Counted from the first letter of the stretch, positions 35,450-43,644 are shown. The stretch is 64,000 nt of DNA from Mycolicibacterium sp. MU0053 (GCF_963378095.1 NZ_OY726397.1:1984001-2048000); one strand, 5' to 3'. Numbers and translations: made by a program. Notes: generated from the letters alone by a model not told the origin.

Positions 35450-35575
35450 TCGTGCCTCTGCCAGGAGAGGCGCTCTTGCCCTCACCGGTTGGCGTGGGCC
35501 GCGTCGTCATCCGAGCCACCCGCGAGCGTGGGGTTGGCGTGCCGCTTAGTCGGAGCTTGGTACGGCATCTCATGA
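35450..35575 (-). repeat. Inverted-duplicate element, copy A
   Basis: Read on the minus strand this ~125-bp segment matches copy B at 35790-35915 at roughly 85% over its best 80 bases. Shared blocks include AAGCTCCGACT, ACGCCAACCCCACGCT and GGGTGGCTCGGATGACGA. It ends with a hairpin whose stem is GCCTCT/AGAGGC. No gene is convincing in 35159-36046; this repeat pair is what the stretch holds. Confidence 0.6.
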
Positions 35576-35789
35576 CGCACCCCGACTATAACTTGGCGGT
35601 CTGACAGGCAAGGCCGAAAGGTCTTGATGGGGTGCGCATTCTTCGCTTACGCAACGAAACCTCTCGGTTCAGATCACCGGTGTACTCACGGCAGGGGATG
35701 GAGAATGGTGATGAGATCAGGTCGCACGCTAGACCGCCGCCATCACGGCTGCTGTGTGGCCCGAGCCCTGTACCATGACGATTGCTTCA

Positions 35790-35915
35790 CGAGTTGCCGT
35801 CGCCAAGCTCCGACTGGACGGTACGCCAACCCCACGCTGGTGGGTGGCTCGGATGACGAAGCGGCCTAAACCGTTTGGTGCGGGCAAGAGTGTCTCCGTG
35901 GTGGAGACTCCCGGG
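35790..35915 (+). repeat. Inverted-duplicate element, copy B
   Basis: Plus-strand copy of the element above. At the position where copy A has stem GCCTCT/AGAGGC, this copy has GTCTCC/GGAGAC (perfect stem, five-base loop). Different stem sequence with pairing kept suggests a structured RNA or the conserved end of a lost mobile element. Not identified. Confidence 0.6.
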
Positions 35916-36046
35916 CAGGGAGGGCGGATTATGTTCCGGTCGATTGATCAAGTCATCAGGCGCAACGTGCGTGCGCAGTGTCCGCGGCGACTGGAGCGGC
36001 CCAGGCAGGCGGGACGGGGCGACCGTCCTCGGCAGAAGAGGTTGTC

Positions 36047-36331
36047 ATGAGCGCAGAGCGTGGCTGGATTGGCGAGCCACAGCCTCCCCGGCAGTGGCAT
36101 GCGTCGCACTACTCCCGAACGGCTGATCAAATCGCGCGCCACGGTTCCTACGCGGCCGCCGAAGCTCATCGTCGTTCTAAATTGCAGCGCGCCGTGGAAG
36201 ATACCTGGGTCGAACAGGAGATCAGGAATGCCAAACTGCGCACCGTGAACGCATCTGCTCCCTTGCAGATTGCGGCGCGATACGAAAAGGCATCCGGTGT
36301 TGGTGACGGTTGTCCGGCTGACGGCACATAG
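36047..36331 (+). CDS. Small hypothetical protein, 94 residues
   Basis: Starts at ATG 36047 with AGAAGAGG upstream. Composition is protein-like in the middle (ADQIARHGSYAAAEAHRR, then AVEDTWVEQEIRNAK), suggesting a helical protein, but I recognise no family. It lies 67 bases before a methyltransferase gene. Could be a remnant linked to the repeat region before it. Confidence 0.4.
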   Translation: MSAERGWIGEPQPPRQWHASHYSRTADQIARHGSYAAAEAHRRSKLQRAVEDTWVEQEIRNAKLRTVNASAPLQIAARYEKASGVGDGCPADGT

Positions 36332-36398
36332 CTGTGTCTGCACCGGGCCTCGCTTCGCCGAAGAGCGGGCGACGGGCGCACCGCACGGGTGAGTCGCA

Positions 36399-36947
36399 AT
36401 GACTGACCAGGACCGCACCCGCTGGGACGAGCGCTACCGGGAGCGCCCGGCACCGTCCATGGAATCGGTGGGTCCGCCGCCGGCGTTCGCCCACTTTGAA
36501 GACGTGTTCCCCACTGAGGGGCACGCCCTGGACCTGGCGTGCGGACCGGGCGTGACCAGCGTGTGGCTGGCCCGTCGCGGCCTCGACGTATGGGGCGTCG
36601 ACGTCTCGACGATCGCCATCGACCAGGCCCGAGAGCTCGCTGCGCGCAGCGACGTTGGCGATCGTTGCCGATTCGAAGTCGTCGACCTCGACGCCGGGCT
36701 TCCGGCCGGTCCACCCACGGACGTCATTGTCTGCCAACGGTTCCGGGACCGTCGCCTCGATCAGGCGATCATCGACCGGTTGGCCCCCGGCGGGCTGCTG
36801 GCGATCAGCTGGCTGAGCGCGGTCGGCGCCGAACCGGGGCGCTTCCGGGCGGCGCCGGGGGAGTTGACGGCCTCCTTCGCCACACTGGAGACGATCGCCG
36901 CCGACGAACGTCAGGGCGAGGCGTGGATGCTGGCCAGAAAGACCTGA
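36399..36947 (+). CDS. SAM-dependent methyltransferase (class I)
   Basis: A 182-residue Rossmann methyltransferase with motif I ALDLACGPGVTSVWLARRG, acidic motif II WGVDVSTIAI and a post-II RCRFEVVDLDAGL. It resembles tellurite-resistance/TehB-like small-molecule methyltransferases in length. Substrate unknown. ATG 36399 matches the usual family start (DRTRWDERYRE). The gene ends 22 bases from a convergent STAS-like gene. Confidence 0.85.
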   Translation: MTDQDRTRWDERYRERPAPSMESVGPPPAFAHFEDVFPTEGHALDLACGPGVTSVWLARRGLDVWGVDVSTIAIDQARELAARSDVGDRCRFEVVDLDAGLPAGPPTDVIVCQRFRDRRLDQAIIDRLAPGGLLAISWLSAVGAEPGRFRAAPGELTASFATLETIAADERQGEAWMLARKT

Positions 36948-36968
36948 GCAACGGCCGTGGAGGCGCCC

Positions 36969-37337
36969 TCAGCCCGCGGCCCACTCCTTCGCCTGCTCCA
37001 GCTCGCCGAGACCGAATATCTTGAGCTCGCCGGGAACCATCCACGCCAGCACGTGTAGCGCGTGCACAATCCAGTCCGTGTCGGTGACGATCGCCATCCG
37101 CTTGAATGCGGAGTGGTGTTTGAAGAGCACACCGAAGCCCATCCGGATGTCCTCGGCCAGCCCGCCGCGGCCGAAGCCTTCGTAGTCCGGATCGATGACC
37201 TCGACGAACCTGATCTCATCGGTGTCCAGCAGCTGGCGCATCTGCGGTTCAAATGCGCGCAGTTCCTCGCCCGTGACTGTGCCCGAGACGCGAATCCCGG
37301 TCACGCCCTCGGGCGTGTCAGTCATCATCTCGATCAC
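36969..37337 (-). CDS. SpoIIAA/STAS-like protein
   Basis: A 122-residue protein of the SpoIIAA-like (DUF3478-type) family: GVTGIRVSGTVTGEEL near the start, VEVIDPDYEGFGRGGLAED in the middle, then AIVTDTDWIV and a helical end. Members are small alpha/beta proteins of uncertain role, some membrane-associated. GTG 37337 with AGGGGGGT upstream is chosen; the longer frame to 37400 lacks a site. Confidence 0.75.
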   Translation of the reverse strand: MIEMMTDTPEGVTGIRVSGTVTGEELRAFEPQMRQLLDTDEIRFVEVIDPDYEGFGRGGLAEDIRMGFGVLFKHHSAFKRMAIVTDTDWIVHALHVLAWMVPGELKIFGLGELEQAKEWAAG

Positions 37338-37454
37338 GGCATAACCCCCCTGTGCAGTGCCCGAAATCCACCCTACGCTCGCTACCGGACCACCGGCCAC
37401 GGTACGGGAGTGACGGGCGGGCGGCCCGGGCCGGCCGACGACGGAACGCCAGCT

Positions 37455-38477
37455 TTAATCGGGCACTGCAGACATCGCCCGCGCGACCGCGCCGTAGCGT
37501 TCGAAACGCTCGAGATCGCTGGCCGCGTTGTACAGCACGAGGCGGGTCGCGACACCGGCGTACTTCTCGCCGAGGGCGCCGGCCAGACCGTCCCAGGTGG
37601 ACTCGGTGGCGAACGCCGCGATGTGGTCGTCGGTGATCTGGTCCGCCATTCCGGCGAAGTCGCCGGCCTTCTGCTTCTCGCGGATCCGCGCGGTCGTCCC
37701 TTCGAACCCGGCCTCATCCCAGATGAACGCATAGTTGGGCGTGCTGCCGTAAAAGCTCAAGCTGGCCCGCACAAGCTCACGTTCGTTATGCCGTTCCTCG
37801 TCGGTATCCCCGACAATCGTCATGACCGGCACAATCACCGCGACCTCCGACGGCGATCGTCCCGACTTCGCCGCTCCCGCAGCGACATTCGGCACGACGT
37901 GACGCGCAATGTATCCGGGTTCGCCGAGCGGATGCACATGCAGCCCGTCGGCGACCTCGCCCGCCATCCGCAGCATCCACGGATTCACCGCCGCCACATC
38001 GACACTCGGATCGGGTGCGTCGATGGGGCCCGCGCTCCACTGGGGCGTCAGGAAGTCGAGGTCGTAGAACTCGCCGTGGTGATCAAGCGTCCCGGTCCGG
38101 AACGCGGCGAAACACGCCTTCACAGCGAGCACGTAGTCGCGCAGTCGGGGACCGGGCCGGTCGAAGGCCGCACCGTATCGCCGCACCACATGGGTACGCA
38201 CCTGCGTGCCGAGACCGAGCCGGAACCGCCCGCCCGTGGCCTCTTGGAGCTCCCAGGCCGTCGCGGCCGTGACGAACGGACTGCGCGGAAACGCCACCGC
38301 GACACCGGTCAACAGGTCAAGGCCGGGCGCGCACTGCGAGGCCACCGCGGCATTGAGATACGCGGTTCGCCCGGTCTCGGTGAACAGGAGACCGGAGAAG
38401 CCGAAGGCCTGCGTACGTCGGGCGAGATCGCCGATCTTTTCCAGCGGCTGCGGAGTCGTCATCACGTCGATGTGCAC
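37455..38477 (-). CDS. LLM-class (F420-dependent) oxidoreductase
   Basis: A 340-residue luciferase-like monooxygenase-fold enzyme of the kind abundant in mycobacteria, where most use coenzyme F420 rather than FMN. Typical features are FGFSGLLFTETG, GVAVAFPRSPF, GRFRLGLGTQV, DRPGPRLRDYV and, later, ADGLHVHPLGEPGYI. The family name TIGR03617 type is likely from the N-terminal MHIDVMTT, but I cannot confirm it. Start GTG 38477. Substrate unknown. Stand-alone gene. Confidence 0.88.
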   Translation of the reverse strand: MHIDVMTTPQPLEKIGDLARRTQAFGFSGLLFTETGRTAYLNAAVASQCAPGLDLLTGVAVAFPRSPFVTAATAWELQEATGGRFRLGLGTQVRTHVVRRYGAAFDRPGPRLRDYVLAVKACFAAFRTGTLDHHGEFYDLDFLTPQWSAGPIDAPDPSVDVAAVNPWMLRMAGEVADGLHVHPLGEPGYIARHVVPNVAAGAAKSGRSPSEVAVIVPVMTIVGDTDEERHNERELVRASLSFYGSTPNYAFIWDEAGFEGTTARIREKQKAGDFAGMADQITDDHIAAFATESTWDGLAGALGEKYAGVATRLVLYNAASDLERFERYGAVARAMSAVPD

Positions 38478-38509
38478 GCTGCCACCGTACGCCCGCGGGA
38501 TGGTGATCC

Positions 38510-38879
38510 CTAGGCTCGCTGAATGCTCCGCAGCAACCCATCCCAGTTTCCGCGCTCGACGTAGCGCATGACCTTCGCGCCCTGCTCCCCGTAGGTGCCA
38601 CGGCTGTCACCGTCGAGCACCCATGCATGCTGTCGGTCCGCCCGCGCGGCGATCTGCGCAATGCGGCGTTTCCGCTGCGCTTCCCGGCGGCTCCGCTCGG
38701 CCTCTGCTTTCTCGCACTGCGTGACCAACACCTGCGAGACCACGACGGCGAGGACGACGACGACGATTACCGCCAGAGCGCCCAGGATCCACCAGATGTA
38801 CTTGACGATCACGCCGATGATGAACAGCAGCCCCACCAATGCAGCGAATCCGCCGACCTGATTCCCTTGACCACCCATG
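38510..38879 (-). CDS. Small membrane protein
   Basis: A 122-residue protein with two hydrophobic segments (AALVGLLFIIGVIV and WILGALAVIVVVVLAVVV) and a basic cytoplasmic tail (EAERSRREAQRKRR) ending in a short acidic domain. ATG 38879 follows AGGAGGGAG. No known function. It is typical of actinobacterial small membrane proteins with a C-terminal soluble segment. Confidence 0.7.
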
Positions 38880-38956
38880 TCGGTTCTCCCTCCTGACCCG
38901 CATGATGCCATCAGGTACCGACATCGAGTCCCGTTGCCGAAGAGGCGATTCGCCGC

Positions 38957-39298
38957 TCACACCGGTCCGGTATAGCCCTGATCCCGGGCCCACCCGACAA
39001 CCGTCGGCTTGGCGTCCAGGCACATGGTGTTCACCGCTGACATCAGCACGATCGCCGCCTCGGCCGGCGCGAAACCGGTATTGCCCAGCTTGCCGAGCAC
39101 CAGCGGCGGCGAAACCCCTTGGCGCAGTTCGTGGCAGAGCTCCTTGCCGATATCGATCATGTCGACCATCGACGAGTACCAGACCCCCGCGCTGTCGAGC
39201 TCGGAGATGAAGTCGTACTGGTCGGCCTGGGCCGGACCGGCGAACAACACCGATCCACACACCGCCAGGACAGCCGCAATTACCCCACGTTTGCGCAT
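38957..39298 (-). CDS. DUF732 secreted protein
   Basis: A 113-residue exported protein with an N-terminal signal peptide (KRGVIAAVLAVCGSVLFAG, cleavage near AQA-D). The mature part has the DUF732 pattern: an N-terminal FISELDSAGV, a cysteine near ELCHELRQG and a second in NTMCLDAKP, likely a disulphide, then AVVGWARDQ-like tail. These are common small secreted mycobacterial proteins of unknown role. Confidence 0.85.
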   Translation of the reverse strand: MRKRGVIAAVLAVCGSVLFAGPAQADQYDFISELDSAGVWYSSMVDMIDIGKELCHELRQGVSPPLVLGKLGNTGFAPAEAAIVLMSAVNTMCLDAKPTVVGWARDQGYTGPV

Positions 39299-39363
39299 GA
39301 TTCCCCCCTCGGATAGCGCTTACGAAAGGGAAGTTAGACCATGCCACCGACAGACACGGACAA

Positions 39364-40443
39364 CTACGATCCCACCCACCATGGCGGAAAGCTGATGTCG
39401 AGGCGTTCCCGTTGCCGGTATCCCGCCCAGGTCGGCACCCCGGTGGGCTGCCCGAGGTAGATCCCACGCGCCGCGGCGACTACTCGTGCGTGCTGGGTGG
39501 GCCACTGCAACGACGAGGCCACCTCTTCGAGCACCTTCAGGTCGCGTTCCAGCACCCGGTCGACGAGCGCCACCGCGGGCAGCGCACCGCTCTTGTCGCC
39601 GTTGCAGCGCGCGCACGCCAACACCAGATTGGCGAGGCCGTCGATGCCCACCAATGACCACGGCAGGACATGGTCGATCGGATTGTTGGCGGGCAGATGG
39701 GTCCGGCAGTAAAAGCAGTGCGGCCCAAAGGCTTCCTTGAAAGGTTCGCGCACCAGCGCCATCGCAGTGCGCTCACGGCCGAACAGGTGCCCGGCGACGT
39801 CCGGCACTTCGGCGTCGAGGAACTTGTTCATCCGGCGCACGTCGTCGACCCACATGATCTCCAGCGCCGGCTTCAGTAGACCCGACAGCCGTGCCAGGCC
39901 GTGCGCCACACCAGGTTTGAGGACGATCGCGTCCCCGCGGTCACGCAACGTCGAGCGGCTCACCTTGTCGTGCAGGTAGGAGTCGTCGTAGAGAAACGCG
40001 TCGCTGGTCGATGCCCCGGGCAGTTTCTGCAGCCGATGCAGGGGTTGCTGCGCCAGGCACAAAGCGATGTCGTCGATGGCACGTTGGTAGGCCTCGGGTG
40101 CACGCAGGCGCGCGATGTCGACCGAGAACCCGCCGCGCCGCATTCCGGCCGCATCCCGCAGCGCCGCGGTGGCGGCCAGGATCCGCGCTCTGGGCTGGGT
40201 CGACTGGCGCAGCTGGTGGCCGTCGAAGGGCCGCACCTGCTGCCAGTAGATGCTGAGCACGCGATGGGCCAGGTCGGGGATCGGCACCTCGAGCGTGCCG
40301 GCGGGATCGGCCGGCAGGTTCTCCACGCAGTGCTCGAGCAACGCCATCAGCGTCGCCAGCTTGTAGGTGGCCGTGCGCAACCCGGCTTCGAGGATCGCGA
40401 CGACGCGCTGCCCGAGTAGCAGCGGATCGGCAGGGTCAGTCAC
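39364..40443 (-). CDS. HNH endonuclease-domain protein
   Basis: A 359-residue protein whose HNH domain is in the C-terminal third: CFYCRTHLP, then PIDHVLPWSLVG (first catalytic His) and NLVLACARCNGDKSG. The two CxxC pairs make the zinc-binding variant. The N-terminal ~230 residues have no recognised domain (TMALLEHCVENLPAD region helical; likely target recognition). It may be a stand-alone restriction-type nuclease or a solitary homing-type gene. GTG 40443 is used as start. Confidence 0.82.
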   Translation of the reverse strand: MTDPADPLLLGQRVVAILEAGLRTATYKLATLMALLEHCVENLPADPAGTLEVPIPDLAHRVLSIYWQQVRPFDGHQLRQSTQPRARILAATAALRDAAGMRRGGFSVDIARLRAPEAYQRAIDDIALCLAQQPLHRLQKLPGASTSDAFLYDDSYLHDKVSRSTLRDRGDAIVLKPGVAHGLARLSGLLKPALEIMWVDDVRRMNKFLDAEVPDVAGHLFGRERTAMALVREPFKEAFGPHCFYCRTHLPANNPIDHVLPWSLVGIDGLANLVLACARCNGDKSGALPAVALVDRVLERDLKVLEEVASSLQWPTQHARVVAAARGIYLGQPTGVPTWAGYRQRERLDISFPPWWVGS

Positions 40444-40513
40444 GCCGCACGCTCAGTGTCGGGACCCTGCGATAGACAGTCACCAACGCATTATGGCGAG
40501 GGGGACGGACATC

Positions 40514-41041
40514 GTGGCCAAACTCGTGCGGGACAACATCCCCGCGATCATCCGGGCGTCGGGCCGGAGCCCGGTCATCCGACAACTCTCCGACGTAGAG
40601 TTCCGCGCGGCACTCGAGGTCAAGCTCTCCGAAGAGATCGCCGAACTGCGAGTGGCCCGCGACGCAGAGGCGATCCTCGACGAGGCCGCCGACGTCCTGG
40701 AAGTTCTTGCCGCGGTTGTCGCCCTGCACGGCAAGACGGTCGACGACATTCTGGCCGCTGCCGCGCGCAAGCGCACCGAGTGCGGGGGCTTCGAGGAGCG
40801 CACCTGGCTGGAAAGGATTACGAAGTCTCGTTCAGGCCACGATGTTTTCGATGCGCTCCAACTGGCCCTTAATCACGGCTCTGGCGACGTCGGCGTCGTA
40901 GCGGGACTGCATGTTGATCCAGAACATGTCCGACATCCCGAAAGCCCGCGCCAACCGCAACCCCGTGTCGGCGGTGATGGCACGCCGCCCATGAACGATC
41001 TCGTTGATCCGCGGCAACGGCACGTCGATGGCCTTGGCTAG
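40514..41041 (+). CDS. MazG-like NTP pyrophosphohydrolase with an anomalous C-terminal extension
   Basis: GTG 40514 starts MAKLVRDNIPAIIRASG, the signature N-terminus of small house-cleaning NTP pyrophosphohydrolases (phosphoribosyl-ATP pyrophosphohydrolase-like). The EEIAEL...DEAADVLEVL pattern (E-x2-E, E-x3-D) is the MazG metal site. The family normally ends shortly after GGFEERTWLE, near position 40815. Here the frame continues another ~225 bases with unlikely, His/Pro-rich sequence that is antisense to the HigA gene. The extension looks like a read-through created by loss of the native stop. An ATG at 40493 is the alternative start. Confidence 0.75.
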   Translation: MAKLVRDNIPAIIRASGRSPVIRQLSDVEFRAALEVKLSEEIAELRVARDAEAILDEAADVLEVLAAVVALHGKTVDDILAAAARKRTECGGFEERTWLERITKSRSGHDVFDALQLALNHGSGDVGVVAGLHVDPEHVRHPESPRQPQPRVGGDGTPPMNDLVDPRQRHVDGLG

Positions 41042-41122
41042 CTTGTACTGGCTGATGCCGAGCGGTTCCATGAATTCGCTGCGCAGGATCACCCCCGGGT
41101 GGGTAGGCGTGAAGTCCGCCAT
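40832..41122 (-). CDS. higA: HigA-type antitoxin (XRE/VapI family)
   Basis: A 96-residue HTH protein of the HigA/VapI type: HPGVILRSEFMEPLGIS, HTH around YKLAKAIDVPLPRINEIV, then ITADTGLRLARAFGMSDMFWINMQ. ATG 41122 (MADFTPTHP). It follows higB by 17 bases, so the toxin gene comes first, which is the rule for higBA. The last 210 bases are antisense to the extended pyrophosphohydrolase frame. Confidence 0.9.
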   Translation of the reverse strand: MADFTPTHPGVILRSEFMEPLGISQYKLAKAIDVPLPRINEIVHGRRAITADTGLRLARAFGMSDMFWINMQSRYDADVARAVIKGQLERIENIVA

Positions 41123-41139
41123 CGTCGTCTCCCTTCGCG

Positions 41140-41418
41140 TTAGTGGTAGTCGCATATCTCTACTCCTTCGGCACCGTCATTCCATGTGAAGCAGATGCGC
41201 CACTGGTCGTTGACCCGGACGCTGTACTGCGATGCGCGGTCGCCTTTGAGCTTCTCCAACCGGTTCCCGGGTGGGACGCGCAAATCGTTGACACTCTCGG
41301 CGGCGTCGATGATCTGCAATTTCTCCCGGGCCTTCTTGGCAATCTCGTTGCTGAACCGCTTCACGTAGGTCAGGTTCCACACTTTCTCGGTGTCGCTGTC
41401 CTTGAATGAGCGGATCAC
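41140..41418 (-). CDS. higB: HigB-type mRNA interferase toxin
   Basis: A 92-residue RelE/ParE-superfamily toxin of the HigB kind: VIRSFKDSDTEKVW, ANEIAKKAREKLQIIDAA-like middle, LRVPPGNRLEKLKGDR, YSVRVNDQWRICFTW. The C-terminal QWRICFTW strand is the family's catalytic face. GTG 41418 is used because the conserved N-terminus (IRSFKD) starts there; an upstream in-frame ATG overlaps the operator palindromes. First gene of higBA. Confidence 0.88.
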   Translation of the reverse strand: MIRSFKDSDTEKVWNLTYVKRFSNEIAKKAREKLQIIDAAESVNDLRVPPGNRLEKLKGDRASQYSVRVNDQWRICFTWNDGAEGVEICDYH

Positions 41419-41426
41419 GCCAGCAA

Positions 41427-41461
41427 TAGTAACGTCATGCGTTACTAACGGCAAGCGTTAG
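41427..41461. promoter_or_regulatory. Two overlapping inverted repeats upstream of higBA
   Basis: TAGTAACG-TCATG-CGTTACTA (41427-41447) is a perfect eight-base-arm palindrome. CTAACG-GCAAG-CGTTAG (41445-41461) is a second with six-base arms. Both share the core TAACG-N5-CGTTA, with centres 16 bases apart. They lie just before the higB start and are the likely HigA binding sites for autorepression. Confidence 0.65.
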
Positions 41462-41558
41462 CGTGCTGTTGCTGTAGGCCGCCGTCACGCCGTCCACTTT
41501 TTTTACGAGGTCGGCGGAGGGGCGTTCTAGGATTATGAAACTCGCCTAAAATTCAAGA

Positions 41559-41813
41559 ATGGCTTTGAGTATCAAAGATCCTGAGGCCGGCCGCCTCGCC
41601 CGGGAGCTCGCCGCGCGAACCGGGGAAACGCTGACCGAGGCGGTGGTCGTCGCGTTGCGTGAGCGCCTGACGCGCACCATCGGTCGTACCCAAGCCGCAC
41701 CGTTGCGCGAGGAACTCGCGTCGATCCGTCGTCGCTGTGCGTCGTTGCCGTCCCTAGACGGCCGTTCCGCCGACGAGATCCTGGGCTATGACGACCGAGG
41801 ACTGCCGTCCTGA
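41559..41813 (+). CDS. vapB: VapB-type antitoxin, orphan
   Basis: An 84-residue protein closely matching the VapB30-like (Rv0623) type: [35 protein letters not shown], then ASIRRRC and [15 protein letters not shown]. These transcriptional antitoxins bind DNA with an N-terminal RHH-like domain and neutralise VapC with the C-terminus. The partner gene is only a stub (next entry). Confidence 0.88.
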   Translation: MALSIKDPEAGRLARELAARTGETLTEAVVVALRERLTRTIGRTQAAPLREELASIRRRCASLPSLDGRSADEILGYDDRGLPS

Positions 41814-41871
41814 AGTAATCGACACTTCCGCCCAGGTGCCCGGAGCAACCACTTCCGCCGGTACGCCATGA
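41788..41871 (+). pseudogene. VapC toxin N-terminal stub
   Basis: In the frame overlapping the vapB end, ATG 41788 leads to EVIDTSA, the start of a PIN-domain VapC including the first catalytic Asp, and then immediately to unrelated residues and a stop. The rest of the toxin (~125 residues) is missing; an exported-protein gene begins at 41868. A deletion joined the stub directly to it. Confidence 0.7.
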
Positions 41872-42548
41872 TGGAACCCATGGATGGAACAAAGGTGAAC
41901 CAGCCGATCCGGGCCCTCGGTGCGGTCTTGGTCCTGGTCGTGGCACTCGTGATGGCCGTACCGGGTGCGGGGCTGGCGCATGCCGCCCCAGCGGCGCCGG
42001 CCTGGGACGCCATCTCCATCGGCGACCCTGCGGCGCCCGGGCAGATCGACCTCTACCTGGACCCGCTGTGCCTGTACAGCGGGAAGATGATCCAGGCCCA
42101 GGGCGCCGAAATGGGTGACCGCATCGAGGCCGGCACCCTGCACGTCAACCTTCGCTTCGTGGACTTCCTCGACAAGCATTCGGCCAGCGGCAACTACGAC
42201 TACCGGGCGATCTACGCGACGTACGTGGTGGCCGGCCAGTCCCAATCGAGTGACATCACCTGGCGCTTCATCCAGCAGATCTTCTCGGCCGAGCACCAGC
42301 CGAAGAAGAACGGACCCACCGATCTGTCCAACGATCAGCTGGCGGCACTGGCCCAGCAGGTGGGTGCACCCCAACCGGCGCAGGACCTCATCAGGTTCGG
42401 CTTTCCGATCGGGTATGACCCGCGCGCCATCGCCGCTAGCAACCTCACGCTGCTGCGCCAATTGCCGGAGTCGAGTGTGCCGCGCGTCGTGATCGACGGC
42501 CGGGCCGTTGACGGGGAATCGGACTGGCTCGACCAGCTCCCGGGCTGA
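41868..42548 (+). CDS. Secreted thioredoxin-fold (DsbA-like) protein
   Basis: A 226-residue protein with a signal segment (GAVLVLVVALVMAVPGAGLA, cleavage near AHA-A) and a DsbA/thioredoxin-type fold: DLYLDPLCLYSGKM at the active-site helix, LHVNLRFVDFLD, and a late VPRVVIDGRAVDG with cis-Pro. The usual CxxC is CLYS here, with a single Cys, so it may be a thiol-binding or non-redox version. Similar proteins act in the mycobacterial cell envelope. The IS481 element sits 15 bases after its stop. Confidence 0.8.
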   Translation: MMEPMDGTKVNQPIRALGAVLVLVVALVMAVPGAGLAHAAPAAPAWDAISIGDPAAPGQIDLYLDPLCLYSGKMIQAQGAEMGDRIEAGTLHVNLRFVDFLDKHSASGNYDYRAIYATYVVAGQSQSSDITWRFIQQIFSAEHQPKKNGPTDLSNDQLAALAQQVGAPQPAQDLIRFGFPIGYDPRAIAASNLTLLRQLPESSVPRVVIDGRAVDGESDWLDQLPG

Positions 42549-42562
42549 GGGGTTCGCGACGC

Positions 42563-42568
42563 CCTAGG
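42563..42568 (+). repeat. CCTAGG target duplication, left copy
   Basis: CCTAGG fits the NCTAGN target known for IS481-family elements. The matching copy is at 43640-43645. Confidence 0.75.
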
Positions 42569-43639
42569 TGTAATGGCCAGGGAGGTTGTGAACGGCGTGG
42601 TGCGCGGAAGTAGGTGAGGACCTCCGGTATCGGTGTGGTTACCACACACACGCCGATCACCAGGAGGTCCTCGTGTCCCACGCTAATGCTTCGCTGACCC
42701 CGAAGGGGCGATTGAAACTCGCCAAGCTGATTGTCGATGAGGGTTGGTCGATCCGACGTGCTGCTGAGCGGTTCCAGTGCTCACCGGCCACAGCGAAGAA
42801 GTGGGCCGATCGCTACCGGGTCGGTGGCGCGGAGGCGATGTTCGACCGACCCAGCCGTCCGCGCCACAGCCCCAACCGGCTGCCGGCACGTCGGGAGCGT
42901 CGGATCGTCAAGCTGCGCTTCACCCGCCGCTGGGGGCCCGATCGGATCGCCGCACACCTGCACGTGCCGCGATCAACGGTGCAGGCGGTGCTCAAGCGCT
43001 ACAAGATGCCCCTGTTGAGGCACCTGGATCAGGCCACCGGCCTGCCGGTACGCCGCCCGAAGCCCAACCGCTACGAGCACGCGGCGCCGGGCGATCTGGT
43101 GCACGTGGACATCAAAAAGCTCGGCCGTATCCCCGATGGTGGTGGGCACCGCAAGCTCGGCCGGCAAGCGGGGCGCAAAACCCGCAGCGGGATGGGCTAC
43201 GCCTACCTGCACCACGCGGTCGACGACCACAGCCGACTGGCCTACTCCGAAGAACTCGACGACGAACGCAAGGAGACCGCCGCAGCGTTCTGGCGCAACG
43301 CCAACGCCTTCTTCGTAGACCATGGCATCATCGTTCGGCGCGTCCTCACTGACAACGGATCATGTTACCGCTCAAAGTGTTTCGCCGAAGCACTAGGCGA
43401 TGTGATCACGCACAAGCGAACCCGACCGTATCGGCCGCAGACCAACGGCAAGGTGGAACGCTTCAACCGCACCCTGGCCGCCGAATGGGCCTACGCCCAG
43501 ACCTACCGGTCCAACGACGCCCGCGCGCAGACCTACCAAGATTGGCTGCATCACTACAATCACCACCGACCCCACACCGGTATCGGAGGAAAGACCCCCA
43601 TCGAGCGCCTACGCGTTCACAACCTGCCTGGTCATTACA
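42569..43639 (+). mobile_element. IS481-family insertion sequence
   Basis: A ~1071-bp element with 25-30-base imperfect terminal repeats, TGTAATGGCCAGG at 42569 and CCTGGTCATTACA ending 43639; the repeat continues inward to GTTGTGAAC with two mismatches. It is bounded by CCTAGG on both sides and carries one transposase gene. Intact. Confidence 0.9.
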
Positions 43640-43644
43640 CCTAG
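42673..43644 (+). CDS. IS481-family transposase
   Basis: A 323-residue transposase: an N-terminal HTH_29/Homeodomain-like part (WSIRRAAERFQCSPATAKKW), HTH_23-like middle (WGPDRIAAHLHVPRSTVQ), then an rve integrase core with the DDE residues in LVHVDIKKLGRI, VLTDNGSCY and GKVERFNRTLA. GTG 42673 is the start (MSHANASLT). The stop codon TAG at 43642-43644 is not part of the element; it is provided by the duplicated CCTAGG target. Confidence 0.93.
   Translation: MSHANASLTPKGRLKLAKLIVDEGWSIRRAAERFQCSPATAKKWADRYRVGGAEAMFDRPSRPRHSPNRLPARRERRIVKLRFTRRWGPDRIAAHLHVPRSTVQAVLKRYKMPLLRHLDQATGLPVRRPKPNRYEHAAPGDLVHVDIKKLGRIPDGGGHRKLGRQAGRKTRSGMGYAYLHHAVDDHSRLAYSEELDDERKETAAAFWRNANAFFVDHGIIVRRVLTDNGSCYRSKCFAEALGDVITHKRTRPYRPQTNGKVERFNRTLAAEWAYAQTYRSNDARAQTYQDWLHHYNHHRPHTGIGGKTPIERLRVHNLPGHYT

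Noticed and set aside
35159..36046. Group II intron
   Set aside because: The duplicated element has hairpins, but no domain V-like sequence or reverse transcriptase is present, so the label is not supported.
36399..36947. DNA methyltransferase
   Set aside because: Lacks the NPPY/DPPY-type motif and is too short; fits a small-molecule methyltransferase.
37062..38513. 483-codon open frame on the plus strand
   Set aside because: Antisense to the STAS-like and LLM oxidoreductase genes; arginine- and histidine-rich, typical of a shadow.
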